Numbered from the stretch's first letter, positions 1 through 12,015 are shown. The stretch is 64,000 nucleotides of DNA from Oryza sativa Japonica Group (GCF_034140825.1 NC_089046.1:23978501-24042500), one strand, 5' to 3'. Notes: generated by a model not told the origin, from the letters alone. A program made the numbers and translations.

Positions 1-133
1 AAGCCCTCATTTTCAGGTTTGTTTTATGTTCAGACAATATTAATCTTGTTGATGATTGATTATGGTGCATACATGTATGGTTTTCATATTATGTTTGCTG
101 AAGTTTCTACATTAATGCCTGGAATTAATGCAG

Positions 134-3100
134 GGTGGATTCCTTATGGTCTGTTTCAGCATATTCTGCCCGTGCCAACTTATCGTGTTGGTTCAAATCT
201 TATTAGGGCTGATCTGAACTTGATCCAGTCGGTGTTGGCTAGCAGCATTTGGCAGTATTGGCAAAGGGGGTTTTGTGCTTCCTTTCCTTTTCCTTTATCT
301 GTTCAAAGGGTGCTTCCATCAGATGCTCCATCCTTACAGGCTGGTGATGATTCGAGTGCAAATTTTGATAGGGACAGACAACTATTGAATCTTCGAATGC
401 TGGATAGTAGGAAGGTGGGTAGGATTCGTCATATCACAGTTATCGTCAGAATTGTGGGAGTTATCAGTATCTGGTTCTCCGCTCTGAACTTATCCTTTCA
501 AGTTTGCTGTCCTGCCTAATATTGTGATGGCTCTGGCTAACTCTTTTCGGTGCTCAATTTGTGTTAGTCCACTCCTTTCATTCTTCTCCTTGCAAAAAAG
601 GAAGATAGATACAGATGGAATTTTGCACCCAAAGTGGACAAATTATTAAATTTGCCATTGATAGTGTTCTTATTTGCCACATCTGTTTTCTTAGTAGCTG
701 AAACTCATGACTTGACATAGTTCCTGCTAGTTTCATACTATCTAGTTTCTTGCCCTATTCTCTTCTTATATTTTGACTAGTGTTATTTAACTTTGTGTGC
801 TGTAGAATAAGATTGTACAGGGATCTGTTGATGCTGAACTATTCTTAGAAGGGGCACTAATTCTGTATTTTGGAAAAATCAACAAACCTGATAGGCTCAA
901 GGTGATCTTCCCCGTTGAGTGTTTTGAGATGTTCTAGCTCTTTCAAGTTTCAACTTTCAACACATTTTAATTGGGCTTCATTTATTTTCTACCTGCTTAT
1001 CTCAAAATATTCATCCTGCAGGCTCTTTTATATCTAGCACGTGCTATTGAGGCCGATCCAAGCACAGTTATCTTGTGGGTGTTTTATCTTCATATTTACT
1101 ATCAAAAGGATGAAGGACTAGGGAAAGATGACATGTTTTCCCATGCGGTAGACTATTTTATCAATCTTTTGCCGATCGGTTCACACCCTACTATGAAAGT
1201 TTCATAGTAAAATGCGTGAACTGTTAATACTTTTTTCTTTTGTTTAGCCTGCATGTCCTGTTTTACTTTTATGTGCTGAGTGGTTGGTCTGCTCACCTTA
1301 GAAATGCAAAAGGCTATATCATAATTTCATTTAATTTCCTACACTGTTTCGATTCCATACTCAGTTCGTTCATTTATAAACACTTGATGAGCCCTTTCAT
1401 GCTATGACACGCTTCAACTGAAGTATGCTCAGTGACGGAGGTTTGAGCAGTGAAAGGCTTTTATGAGTTTGTATTCACTTTGTACTTATTGGACAAGACA
1501 TAACTAGATGGTCAACTGAGAAAAAAAAAACTAGTTGGACTTCTTGTCAGACCAAAATATTGGACCATTGGTAGCATGAGCATTATTGTATTTCTAGACC
1601 ATGTAGGCTATGACACAATGTATATTTGCTTTAGTTTGTATCATCTTATACTAATATTATGTGGTCTTTGATAAAACATCTACTTTTCTTCCTTTTAGGT
1701 TCAACACAATGTTTGCTCCTATGAACTATGGCTTATGTACATTAACAGCAGGTTGCGCTTTGATGATCGGTTGGATGCTTACAATGATGCTTTGAGCATG
1801 CTCTGCCAAATGACAGCTGTCACAGACATGGAATTGAAAGATAGAAGTTCTTTTGTCCTAGATATCTTCTTACAGATGGTTTACTTCTTGTGCATGTCTG
1901 GAAATGTGGACAAAGCAATTTCCAGGATTTATGGGATTCTGCCGACTGCAACTCCCGACTGTTCTGGTGACAAGTTGCTCGCTGATGTCATTTCTTGCTT
2001 GACCATTTCTGACAGATGCATATTTTGGATTTCCTGCATATATGTCTCAATTTACAGGAAACTTCCAGAGGAAATTATAGATCAACTGGAATTTCTTAAG
2101 GATTTACCTAATTCGTTAGTATGGTCTCCTATTGAACTTACAGTAGATAACAGAAGTCAGATTTTAGTACTATTGAACTATGCTGCTGGTAAGATTGCTG
2201 TAGATATTAATGAAACGGTTAAAAACGGGGATCCATCTTACCTGAGGCTCTCACAATTCCTCGCTGTTAACCACATTAATTGTCTAGCTACTCTTGAAGG
2301 CTTCCAATCTTGTGCTAATCTGCTGGTGAAGTATATGGAGGAGTATCCAATGTGTCCTCATATTCTTGTTTTCTCAGCTCGGCTACATAGAAAGTACGGT
2401 TCATGTCCTGGTCTGAAAGGATTTGATGAATTGCTCCTGGGTTGGCCTAAAGAGGTGCAAGGAATTCAGTATCTGTGGAACCAATGTGCTGAGCATGCTC
2501 TGGCAGATAATATCGAGCTAGCTGAGAAGTTGCTGACTCGCTGGTTTGAAGAATATGGAAAAGATGGTGATATTCAAAGTGGTGGTGCTACTAGACCAAT
2601 GGAGATCAGCAATGAAGAGTCTGTACGGTCATCAGTTTCCTCTATACAAGAAGTTGGTTCTGGTACATCTACATCAGAGGATCAAATCTTTTGGCTATTA
2701 AACCTCTCATTATACAGGACGATAGAGAACAATCTACAGGAAGCAAAAGTTGCTATGGACAAAGCATTGAAGTTAGCACATGGGGAGAGCTATGAGCACT
2801 GTATAAAGGAACATGCTGCAATTCACACACTGGAGAAAACGTCATCATCTACAGATGTTCAAACTCAAGCAACCTTCAGTCTTATCAGTGGTTATCTTGT
2901 AGATCAACGGAACTTGCCCGTGAGGGATCTGCTGTCAAGAAGGTTTATGAAGAATGTTAAGAAGCACAGGCTTAAGCGGTTGATAGATGAGACTATAGGC
3001 CCAACTTCCGCGAATCCTGCTCTGATAAACTCTGTCCTCGAGGTGTGCTACGGTCCATCTCTCCTTCCAGAAACGATAGGTGAAGTTAAGTACCTGGTCG

Positions 3101-3489
3101 ATTTTGTTGAATCAGTGATGGAGGTTCTTCCTGCAAACTACCGTCTGGCCTTGGCGGTTGGTAAATTCATGGTTAAGCATTGCACAGGTGATGACTCTAT
3201 TTCCATGGGCACCCGATTCTGGGCCAGCTCCATTCTGATCAACGCCATTTTCCGAGCTGTTCCTGTCGCACCAGAATCAGTATGGTTAGAAGGTGCCAGT
3301 CTCCTTGAGAAACTTCAGGCAGCAGAGACCGTGAAGAGATTCTACCAGCAGGCAACCTCAGTCTACCCGTTCTCCTTCAAGCTATGGCACTCTTACTTGA
3401 ACTCCTGTAAGGCCAGTGGGAGCAGCACAGAGAGCATCGCCGAAGCTGCGAGGCAACGGGGCATCGAGCTGAGCGTAACGCCTCCCTAG
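134..3489 (+). CDS. ZFC3H1-like HAT-repeat protein, C-terminal part (5' end outside window)
   Basis: Four exons in one continuous frame: about 134-414, 806-901, 1022-1147 and 1699-3489 (TAG stop). The last exon alone encodes 596 residues. The protein is helical with repeated half-a-TPR (HAT) signatures, for example 'ELWLMYINSRLRFDDRLDAY' at the start of the last exon and 'YPFSFKLWHSYLNSC' near the end. It resembles the C-terminal two thirds of plant proteins annotated as putative zinc-finger/C3H1 domain proteins (Arabidopsis At2g39580 type, relatives of animal ZFC3H1). ZFC3H1 in animals links polyadenylated nuclear RNA to the exosome; a similar nuclear role here is inference. The zinc-finger part would lie left of position 1. 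The first exon's left border is the least certain: an acceptor ending at 133 fits the phase, while reading further left gives non-conserved sequence. The 3' UTR probably runs to about 3900. Confidence 0.72.
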
Positions 3490-4877
3490 CAGGGGCCCTC
3501 TTGGTTTGATGACGTGGCGATTCGCCAGGTGGAGCTGTAGTTAGTGTTGTGTTTACTGGAAAGTGAGAGTAGATACACCCGGTGGTGATGGGGCGACTGG
3601 ATAATTTTCTTCTTGTTTAGGCACAGGTTTAGTGACACATAGGCGGTGGATACCAACCATACCATACATCACAGCAGCTGCTGTTACTGATGGTGTGACT
3701 TATGGATCAAAAAAAGAGGATATAGGCATACGGTTTTGCATGCCCCCACAGAGTGGAGTTTTGGCTGACTCGAGAGTATGATGTTTTTGTAGGCAGATTT
3801 CTTGATCTGTTTCAGGTTTATGTTTGTTTACCCTGTTGCAGTGTATGGCATGCACAACTGTTGTTTTTTTGAAACATTATGATCGATCAATCATGAATGT
3901 GAATGAGAATTTTGTTAAACCATTGCGATGTGTTTGCATCTGAATCCATAGCTGCTGCATCGAATTTTTGTTGATTCGCGAGCTCATGCGTCTCATTTTT
4001 GTTTTCATAGCGGATTGCTGGTGTTAAATAGCCGAATACAGGGGTCGGTGTTTCCATTACCGACCTTTGTTTGCTCGGCTAGTGGACTCGATTAATAGTC
4101 AGATTTCTTTTAGGCAATGATTTTCAAATGTTCACATAGTTTTTAGCCAGGGACGTGTTTATTTATGCATAAACCTAAGGAACAGAATGTACATTTTTGT
4201 TAGTACTGGCACTGTGATTCCTCCATCAAATTATCAGTAGTACTTCCTCTGTTTAACACATTATAAAGATCCACATATGTGCTTATAATGTGGAAACAGT
4301 GGAATCGAAGGGAGTAGAAGGTTTACGCAAATTTTTAGTCAAATTTTGTGAAATTTAGTACTCCCTCCGTCCCTAAATATAAGAGATTTTGGTTGGATGT
4401 GACACATCCTAGTACAACGAATCTGGACTAGGATGTGTCACATCCAACCAAAATCCCTTATATTTAGGGACGGAGAGAGTAGACATGTACGGAGAGAGTA
4501 GACATGTAGTCAGAAAGATGGTAGCCACATTATATCTGTATAAATTTTTACACTACAAAATTCGTGAAGTTGCAATTTTTAGACTCCTTGTATTAAATCA
4601 TCCATGTTTCGCCATGTCTCCATCGACCAAACCCAAAAAAGATGAACAAAACTGAGAAAAAAAAAGCCTTTGAATAACAAACGCAGCAGCCCGCACTGCG
4701 TATTCCCCGCTTAGCTCACCCACTCACGTACTCTACTCACACGTAACCTCTCCCCTCCATTTTTTATCGATCCATCCATCGCTCGCTCGCTCGAACGACG
4801 CCGCGGCGCGATCAAGATCGCACCCACTTCACCTCGATCCGCCACTCCGGAGAAGAAGCGGCGCGGCGCACCGATCG
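3490..4877. other. Intergenic: 3' UTR, MITEs and promoter of the next gene
   Basis: About 3490-3900 is the likely 3' UTR of the HAT-repeat gene. A degraded Stowaway-like hairpin lies near 4246-4315 and a clear Stowaway element at 4361-4479. From about 4690 the sequence turns C-rich with CTCGCTCGCTCG repeats just before the next start codon, as in many rice 5' leaders. No further gene is seen. Confidence 0.6.
4361..4479. mobile_element. Stowaway MITE
   Basis: A near-perfect hairpin: CTCCCTCCGTCCCTAAATAT at the left end is mirrored at the right end, with a long complementary stem around 'GGTTGGATGTGACACATCC'. It is flanked by TA on both sides (4359-4360 and 4480-4481), the Stowaway (Tc1/mariner) target. 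The high stem identity suggests a young insertion. The right end is followed by a short partial repeat of GTAGACATGTACGGAGAGA (4479-4508). Confidence 0.9.
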
Positions 4878-5264
4878 ATGCATCCGCTGGTGGGGGCGCT
4901 GGTGGCGGGGGCGCGGGAGCGGTGGTGGTGCCGCGGGGAAGGCGGCGCGGCGGTGCGGCACGCGGTGGCGTGGGCGGGGGCGCTGGCGCTGGCCGTGTCC
5001 GTGGCGTCGTTCGCGCCGGAGGCCGCGTTCGTGTGGGCGCTTACCGGCGGCGGAGGAGGCGGGGGGAGTGGGGAGTTGTGCGCGGCGGGCGCGGTGCGGG
5101 TGCCGCTCGACGGCGGGGGGGACTTCGTGTGCGTGCCGGCGAGGATGGCGGTGCGGTCCGGCGCCGACATGATCGTGCCCCCGGCGTTCGCCGGCCTCGC
5201 CGTCGGCGCCTCCGCCTGCTTCGTCCGCGCCCTCGCCATCGGCCGCCGCCTCGACGACTACTAG
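4878..5264 (+). CDS. Small two-helix membrane protein, unknown function
   Basis: An intronless 128-residue frame beginning MHPLVGALVAGARERWWCRG and ending RRLDDY. Two hydrophobic segments are visible, at about residues 27-53 (AVAWAGALALAVSVASFAPEAAFVWAL) and 98-119 (MIVPPAFAGLAVGASACFVRAL), separated by a glycine run and a segment with two cysteines. Third-position GC is extremely high, as in many rice single-exon genes, and other frames are open only because of this bias. This frame was chosen for its coherent hydrophobic pattern and its first ATG after a C-rich leader. I remember similar short transmembrane proteins annotated without function in grasses and Arabidopsis, but can assign no role. 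It could act in any endomembrane. Confidence 0.65.
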   Translation: MHPLVGALVAGARERWWCRGEGGAAVRHAVAWAGALALAVSVASFAPEAAFVWALTGGGGGGGSGELCAAGAVRVPLDGGGDFVCVPARMAVRSGADMIVPPAFAGLAVGASACFVRALAIGRRLDDY

Positions 5265-5340
5265 CGATCGAATCCGCCGCCGCCGCCGCTCTTCTCGTCG
5301 ACGAGATCAACGGCATATGCTCTCTTCTCTCCGCGCTTAC

Positions 5341-5790
5341 AAATACGCCTCCTACTTTACAAGGCGTATTTCTATTCACATTTTCTTCGCTCACAAATAC
5401 GCCTTCTATCTTGGAAGGCGTATTTTGCTTCACATTCCTTTCCTGTAATCTGAAATTCTGAATAATTTACTTACAAATGCCGGCAATCTTTGGTGTAATC
5501 ACAAGATTATCAAACAAGACCATGGAAAATGTGCACACAAGCTGCAATTTCTGAGTGATGATTCGTAGTGGTTACACAGAAATCACCATTTTCAAGGCGT
5601 ATTTTGATTTCACATTTTTCTTCGGTTACAAATACGCCTTCCACCTTGGAAGGAGTACTTTACTTCACATTCTATTTCTTTAATCTGAATTTCTGAAATG
5701 ATGTACTTACAAATGCTGGTTAATCTTTGGTGTAATCATAAGATCATCAAACAAGACCATGGAAAATGTGCACACAATGTCCAGTCTTTT
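5341..5790. repeat. Tandem duplication with repeated AAGGCGTATT palindromes
   Basis: Two diverged copies about 237 bp apart; for example, CATGGAAAATGTGCACACAA starts at 5521 and again at 5758. Each copy carries inverted pairs AAATACGCCT ... AGGCGTATTT with 8-11 bp loops: 5341-5371, 5395-5425, and a weaker one at 5630-5661, plus a single arm at 5594. The pairs would form short hairpins in DNA or RNA. Confidence 0.8.
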
Positions 5791-6071
5791 GCATACAGAT
5801 TCATAGCTGCCTAGTTGGTTACACAGAATTTGCCATTAATCATCACTGTGTTGTATATGTCAAATTAACTTGTATTGATAATTTCTCACTGTAAAAGACC
5901 TAATTAAGCAGCTATCTCTAAGATGATTACATGCATGTTTGGTGATCTACAACACTACTATCATGTACTAGGTAAGACTTCCAACTCCATCACCTTTTAG
6001 ATACATAAACAATTAGGTGTAGGTATCCACACATCATTTTCAGGAAGAGATGACTGAATGTCACCTGAAAC

Positions 6072-6440
6072 ATAGAAGCTGCTGAGACAGGACAACAGGA
6101 GCATATTTCTTCTCCTGTCAAGTTTTTTTTTCTTTTTTTCTTTTCCTGCAGTGATCACTAGACACTGCTTTAGTTTCCAAGCATGACAACAACAAGTGCT
6201 CCATAGCATAGGAGCAATTATTCAGGAGAGAAAAAAAAAGGCTGTTTGTATAATGCCTTTATCCAAGATCTTGTAGTCCATAATTCAGAGGTGCTGCTGA
6301 GATAGGTCAATATGTTTTTTTTCTTCTTCTCTAGTCAAGCATTTCTTTCTTCCTGCAGTGATCAACTAGACACTGCTTAATTTCCAGGCATGACAACAAG
6401 TGCTCTATAGCATAGGAGGAATTATTCAGGAAAAAAACAC
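6072..6440. repeat. Diverged direct duplication, about 210 bp unit
   Basis: The segments 6077-6235 and 6294-6440 share CTGCTGAGA(C/T)AGG, a pyrimidine tract, CCTGCAGTGATCA, CTAGACACTGCTT, TTTCCA(A/G)GCATGACAAC and AGCATAGGAG(C/G)AATTATTCAG in the same order. No coding potential is seen. Confidence 0.75.
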
Positions 6441-6646
6441 AAAAACTTGTACAATGTCTTATCTGAGAATCTGTGGTCCTTAGGATGTACCGTGAGGTAT
6501 CACCACACTTCAATTATGCACATATATACCATCATCAACCCCAATTCAACATCTCCATCTCCTGACTCCCAAAACCAAAGGAAACCCAGCGATTTTCATT
6601 GTTTACCAATGAACAATGCTTATACCAATATGAGTCCATTGGGTGA

Positions 6647-9600
6647 TCAAATCCTGGCCGTCCGGTTTGTGCCCGGGGACGGCCGCCCCAGATCGACGGC
6701 CGGCGAGGCGACCAGCTGGGTGAAGCTGATGGGCTCGGCGTAGCGCGGCGAGCCGTGGAAGAAGGCGTGGACGCAGTTGTGGTAGGCGGCCTGGGTGCCG
6801 TGCACCTTGTCCCAGAAGATGTAGTTGTCCCGGTCCGGGCACAGGTGGGTGGTCGCCGAGCAGTCGGCCTCCGCGTTCAGCTTGCCGTCTCCGCAGCACG
6901 CCCTCGCCACCTCCCTCACCCCTGTTCCATCCATCCAACCACACATAATTAAAAAGATAAGGTGAAAAGGAGCTAACCACAGTGGCCCTAATCACGAAGA
7001 TAAAGGAAGAGGCAAAAATCTTGGGCTATGGCAGGAGCCAAACGTCTAGCTGAGATGTTACCGTAGACCCGGACCATTGTGCTGTAAATATTACTCTTTT
7101 TCGTTACTTGTAAATTTGCCCTTCTATATCCAATGAATAGGCAAGCTTTGCCTTTCGTTCAAAAAAAAAAGATAAGGTGAAACCTCTGTGTTCTTTTTTT
7201 CTTTTGAAGTGAAATACTGTAGGAAAGAATCCTGAAGGAGAAAGCTCTGTCTGGAACACAGGAACTTCGTAGAAGTTTTTTATAGGAAAGAAATGTGTAT
7301 TTTTATTGAAGTATAAAGTGACTTGTCTATCCTTCGCTATCAACCAAAATAAACTTCTATTTAAACTTGTTAATTTAATGGCGGGCTAATGATAAATATT
7401 TCTGAATATATATTAAGATGCTCTCCTGGTTTCAAAATTATCTAAGAGTTTCTTTTATGTAGTTTATATTGCAAAATGATGGGTCTCCTATGAATTTCTA
7501 ATTATGAGTATGAGAATCGAAAGACATGAAGATTCTCAATTCTCCATGGCATCTAGGAGATGGATAATTTTTTAGAAACAAGAAGACCAGAAGTATCTTA
7601 CTCTCTATTCACTACCATTTCACAAACATCTTCGACTTGTAACTTACCAGCCGAAGATGGATTCTTTATCATGTCGTAGAAGGTGTAGTAAATGCTGCCG
7701 ATGGAGTACACCAAGTCCGGCATGGAGGCTGTGGCGGCGGCGGTCATCTCTCGTCGGAGGAGACGGTTGAAGAGCCGTGCCTGCCAGTTGTCAGTGCCAC
7801 TGCATGAACCATTTTCAATGGGGACCCTGGAGATCGGTAGACACCCTAGAGGTAGCACGTCAAGTATCCCCAGCCTCCGAGCCCCTAGATTGTACAGTGT
7901 CTGCATCACGAGCAACACAACATGAACATCTTTTTAAAAAGAAATAAGATGCATATATGTTAGACTGACATGTTTCCCCCTCCAATGTTAAATGCAAGTC
8001 GTTTGAGACTGAATTATCGACAATGGAAATCAATCAATCCAACCTCTACATCCAGTAAGTTGTTTGAGACTATAGTCAATCTAAACAGAAGTTGCTAAAG
8101 AATTTTGAGACACTATCTAATTTAAATTTTGATTATATCCTTTGTAATTGAAGGCAACCGCTCTTATTTTCCAATACGTGCCAATAGGGACTTCTTTGGA
8201 ATAAAATAGTTTTATAAGATTTTCACAAGAATTGGTTGTTCATTTCCACCAAAATTTCCACAAAAGTTATCCATTCCAATGGAGGCCTAAACAGGGGGGA
8301 ATAAGAACATAGTACTTCTTTTCACAAGTCTAAGAGAACCTTGTTAGGAAAAAAATAACCGTTGTTTGGAATTATGAAAGTACATATACACCTTGATATG
8401 CTTGATGTAAGTGGCAACCATGTGGGCGATGAAGGCCGGCGCGTCGCTGACGGGGACGATGCCATCAGTGAAGGCATTGTAGTCGTTGCCGCCGGTGCAG
8501 GTAATGAACAAGGACTGGGAGAGCAAGTTGTCGATGTTCTCACCGTCGACCTCGCCGGCGGTGATCATTGCCTCCTTTGTTTTGGTGAAGAGCTTGACCT
8601 GCTCTCCAAGGCTGATTGTGCCGTTCCCCTGCATGTCATATCATGCAATTGATCAAACTATCTGAACAATTCACTCAAAAAAAAATCGAAGTATCTGAAT
8701 AGAATAGGGATAGTAATACTGATTGTCTTTTCTCAAGAGAAAAAGTAAGAAAACAATTTAATTTTAGACCGTTCGTTTTTCATCGTAGAAAAGGAGCTTT
8801 TCGATGCCTTCCTCTGTTTCATTACTAAAGTAAAAGAAATTAATCAATATTAGTCCATAGCCACTAGTCCATATCTCTGTTCTTCATTATGTAATGCAGG
8901 TAGAACAGAGTGTTCAATTTGTGCTAGACTGACTAGCTGACTTTAGATTTCGTTGCTGTACTTTGTAACAATCTGTGATTTATCCATTGATTTGTTCTGT
9001 GCAATACAATCTCTGCTTCCAAATGGGCAATCGGATGCAAGCATGGTACCCAACTCATCAGCGTGTGCATAACTCAATGCATTTCAAGGCACATGGATGG
9101 TGCTGAGAGATGACTCCGGTTCATTCGTTGCAGCAAGAACAGGATGTGGTGTCTGTTCGTTGCAGGTGCACTTTTTCTGAAGTTTGGGCCTGCCGTGATG
9201 GAGCGAAATTGGCAATCGAATGGGGATGCCAAAGGATTGTGGTTGAAACAGAGTATCATGGAATTGTTCAGGTATGGAATTCGAAGAAAGGCCATCGCTC
9301 AGGGGTGTTTCTTTCCCCTCGAGGGGATGTCCCCTCGTTTCTTATATGACATTAAAATAATTATGGAAACTTTTTAAAAATATATTGTTCATGATTGTAA
9401 TCCTTCAGATAAAATACAACTTCATGTTTACATCCCAAGATAAGAGAGAGAGAGAGAAGGGAGTAGGTCATGCATCACTAAGCATCAAATTTTGGATTGG
9501 GTTTCAAATTTCAGTATGGTATGGCCAACATCCTTTATATGATTCAAAATCTTCAAAAATTGCATAAATCTAGCTGAATTAATTTGTTCTGCTAAAAGCA

Positions 9601-10322
9601 AAACAGAAATTCCAGCCGTTCTTATTCTGTGAACGCTATTACTTACAATGAAGTCGAGGATGCCGGATCCGCTGGAGGCGTAGTTGGCGCCGACGAGGCC
9701 TCGCCGGAGTTCGCCGTCTCTTCCCGGCGTCGTCAGGGAGAGGTACGCCGGCGGGCTCTTCTTGAACCCCACATGCTGCGCTGCAAATCAATATATATGC
9801 ACATGCGTAATAATTTGATTTTTCTTTCTTTCTTTCGTCGGTAATAATCAAATAATAAGAGATCCATACACATAAAAAAATTATTCCTCTTTTTAAAAAT
9901 ATATATAGATCTTTGATTTATATTTTTTGGGGCTCAAATAAATGATTTTCTTTTTCTTTCTCGAATATAGAATATAAGCAAAAAAAAAAAAGCTTCCTCA
10001 GCTGATGTTTACCGATGACGTCGGCGAGGTTGAAGCCGTTGGTGAAGCGGCCACCGCCGCCGCCGTCGGCGGCGGCGGCCTCGGGCGGGAGGTCGATGCC
10101 GCAGGGTGGCTCCGGCGGCCTCGGCGCCGGCGGCGGCAGGAAGTCGTTGTTGCCGACGTCCACCAGCGAGTCGCCGAACACGTACATCGCCGGGACCGTC
10201 TGCCGGCCGACCCCCTCGCCGGCCGCCGACGAGGCGGCAGAGGCGGCGGCCACCACAACGGCGGCCACTCGCAGCCATCCAGCCGCCGCCGCCGCCGTGC
10301 TCCACCTCCTCTCCCCCGCCAT
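6647..10322 (-). CDS. GDSL esterase/lipase
   Basis: Five exons on the minus strand: 10013-10322, 9647-9780, 8392-8628, 7648-7900 and 6647-6921, all with GT-AG borders and matching phases (1209 nt, 402 residues). An Ala-rich hydrophobic N-terminus (residues about 10-35) looks like a signal peptide for secretion. SGNH/GDSL blocks are in order: FGDSLVDVGNND with nucleophile Ser52, GANYASSGSGILD (block II, Gly), TCTGGNDY (block III, Asn), and DKVH near the C-terminus supplying the Asp and His of the triad. The family hydrolyses acyl esters and often acts on cutin, suberin or small acetylated substrates; the substrate here is unknown. Block V reads HGT instead of the usual HPT. Intron 2 (8629-9646) contains a reverse-strand RNase H-like fossil. 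Length and exon number are typical for the plant family. Confidence 0.93.
9085..9300 (+). pseudogene. Decayed LINE-type RNase H-like fragment in GDSL intron 2
   Basis: On the plus strand, inside an intron of the minus-strand GDSL gene, the translations contain VLRDDSGSFVAA and CRDGAKLAIEWGCQRIVVET with EYHGIVQVWN. These match in order the RNase H-like domain (RVT_3 type) found at the ends of plant non-LTR retroelement proteins and in domesticated copies. The fragment is short, broken and spread over more than one frame. No poly-A tail or rest of an element was seen, so its exact ends and family are uncertain. Confidence 0.55.
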
Positions 10323-10443
10323 GGCTGATCGATCGAATCAGCTGAGCTACCAGCGAAGTGATGGTCCCGAGCTCATCGATTAGTAGCTGAGCTGAGCTTA
10401 ATGAGAATTGAGAAGTGGCGAATTATATTTAGTTAACTAGTAA

Positions 10444-10863
10444 TAAAAACACCCATGCTTTGTAGTAATGAATGAAATTAAATATGTTATAATATATCAT
10501 ATTTTAATTAACATGTTAGTATGACTTGTTTACTTATTTATTTAAATATATGGTATTCACTTGTTTATTAAAAATAAATATAGGAATATTTCACAACATT
10601 GAGAAAATGCCAAGGGCTAATTTGTACAAAGTGTACTACTAAAAGAATGGTGAGGTGGAAGTGCGAAAGATTTTGATGTGAAACACGAGCGAGAGAGCCG
10701 AGAGCGAATCAAAATCAAGAATTGATTTGCCTTGTTAATCTCCTGTGGTGCAGAAGGATGTGGGGTAGACCGGTGGAGTGTGTGGGCCAGGCATTCAGTC
10801 CTATGAATTATTGTTGCTCTGTGACGTTTGTTGTTGCCTGCCTGGGCTGGATAGATAGTACTT
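10444..10863 (+). repeat. Local repeat R, copy 1
   Basis: About 420 bp highly similar to 11174-11598 in the same orientation. Shared landmarks are ATGCCAAGGGCTAATTTGTA, GAGAGAGCCGAGAGCGAATC, GTAGACCGGTGGAGTGTGTG and CTGGATAGATA. A third, more diverged copy lies at 17790-18295. The segment has no long frame and no clear terminal inverted repeats. Confidence 0.85.
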
Positions 10864-11173
10864 CATCATTTTTAAAATATACTTTCTGTCCTTCTAAATT
10901 ATACTCCTTTTGTTGTAGAATGTAAGAAGTTTTAAAATTAAACACGGTTATTAAAACAATAGGTAGAAGTTAGTGCTGGAGGGTTGTGATTGGATGAGTA
11001 GTAGAGGTAGGTGGAAAAAATAAATGGTAGACGGTTTGTGATTGGTTGTGAAAAAAATGTTGGTGAAGGAGTTGTTATATTTTGAGATAAATTCTGAGGG
11101 TTAATAAAATACCCATGGGTAAATTGGAACCATGCTATTATAATTTTTCAAAGTTTAAGATATGCCATCGGTA

Positions 11174-11598
11174 AAATACACATGCTTTGTAATGAATAAA
11201 ATTAAATATATTATAATATATCATACTTTTATCAATATGTTAGTACGACTTGTTTACTTATTTAAATATATGGTATTATATGGTATTCGCTTGTTTATTA
11301 AAAATAAATATAGGAATATTTACAACATTAAGAAAATGCCAAGGGCTAATTTGTACAAAGTATACTACTAAAAGAATGGTGAGGTGGTAGTGCAAAAGAT
11401 TTTGATGTGAAACACGAGCGAGAGAGCCGAGAGCGAATCAAAATCAAGAATTGATTTGCGTTGTTAATCTCCTGTGGTGCAGGAGGATGTGGGTAGACCG
11501 GTGGAGTGTGTGGGCCAGGCATTTAGTGTGAATTATTGTTGCTCGGTGTCGTTTGTGCAATTGTGCTTGCCTTCCTGGGCCTGGATAGATACTACTCC
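11174..11598 (+). repeat. Local repeat R, copy 2
   Basis: Second direct copy, about 730 bp from copy 1, carrying the same landmarks in the same order. It lies left of the UNC93 copy A unit, as copy 3 lies left of the copy B unit. Confidence 0.85.
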
Positions 11599-11802
11599 TA
11601 TTCGATAGTACTCCCTCCGAAAAAAAGAAAAAAAATAACCTAGCTAAACATAGGTTGAGTTTTTTTAGACGAAAGCAGTGGGTCGGAATTTAATGGATGT
11701 GTTAGGATTTTGAGTTAGACAGAGTAAGCTACTACTACTCAGTAAGAATTTGGAATATCAATTTCAATATATGACTACATGTTTTTAGTTTTGTAATTAA
11801 TA

Positions 11803-12015
11803 CCTCCATTTTTTAGTTATTATATTTTTACATTATGTTTGACCATTCGTTTTATTCAAAAATAATTTAAATAAATATTTTTTTTATTTTGGCTTGATTT
11901 ATCAATAAAGAAACTTTAATCAGTACTTGTATTATTAAGATTTACATAATTTTTTAATAAGACAAATAGTCAAAGATTGTAACAAAAGTTAACGGTGTTA
12001 TATATTAAAATATGA
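11803..12015. mobile_element. Degraded Stowaway-like MITE
   Basis: CCTCCATTTTTTAGTTAT after TA, the internal pair GACCATTCGTTTTATTCAAA and AATAAGACAAATAGTCAAAG in inverted order, and an overall size near 210 bp fit an old Stowaway copy. The right border is uncertain. Confidence 0.5.

Larger units (their letters stand above)
5265..6646. other. Intergenic with two separate local tandem duplications
   Basis: Holds the 3' UTR of the small membrane protein gene, a roughly 237-bp tandem duplication with palindromic motifs (5341-5790), an AT-rich spacer, and a second diverged duplication (6072-6440). No convincing coding frame is present. The right end lies just downstream of the GDSL gene's stop codon and probably includes its 3' UTR. 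Confidence 0.6.

Noticed and set aside
5041-5433. Minus-strand arginine-rich frame opposite the small membrane protein gene
   Set aside because: Product of GC skew in the real gene; no coherent features.
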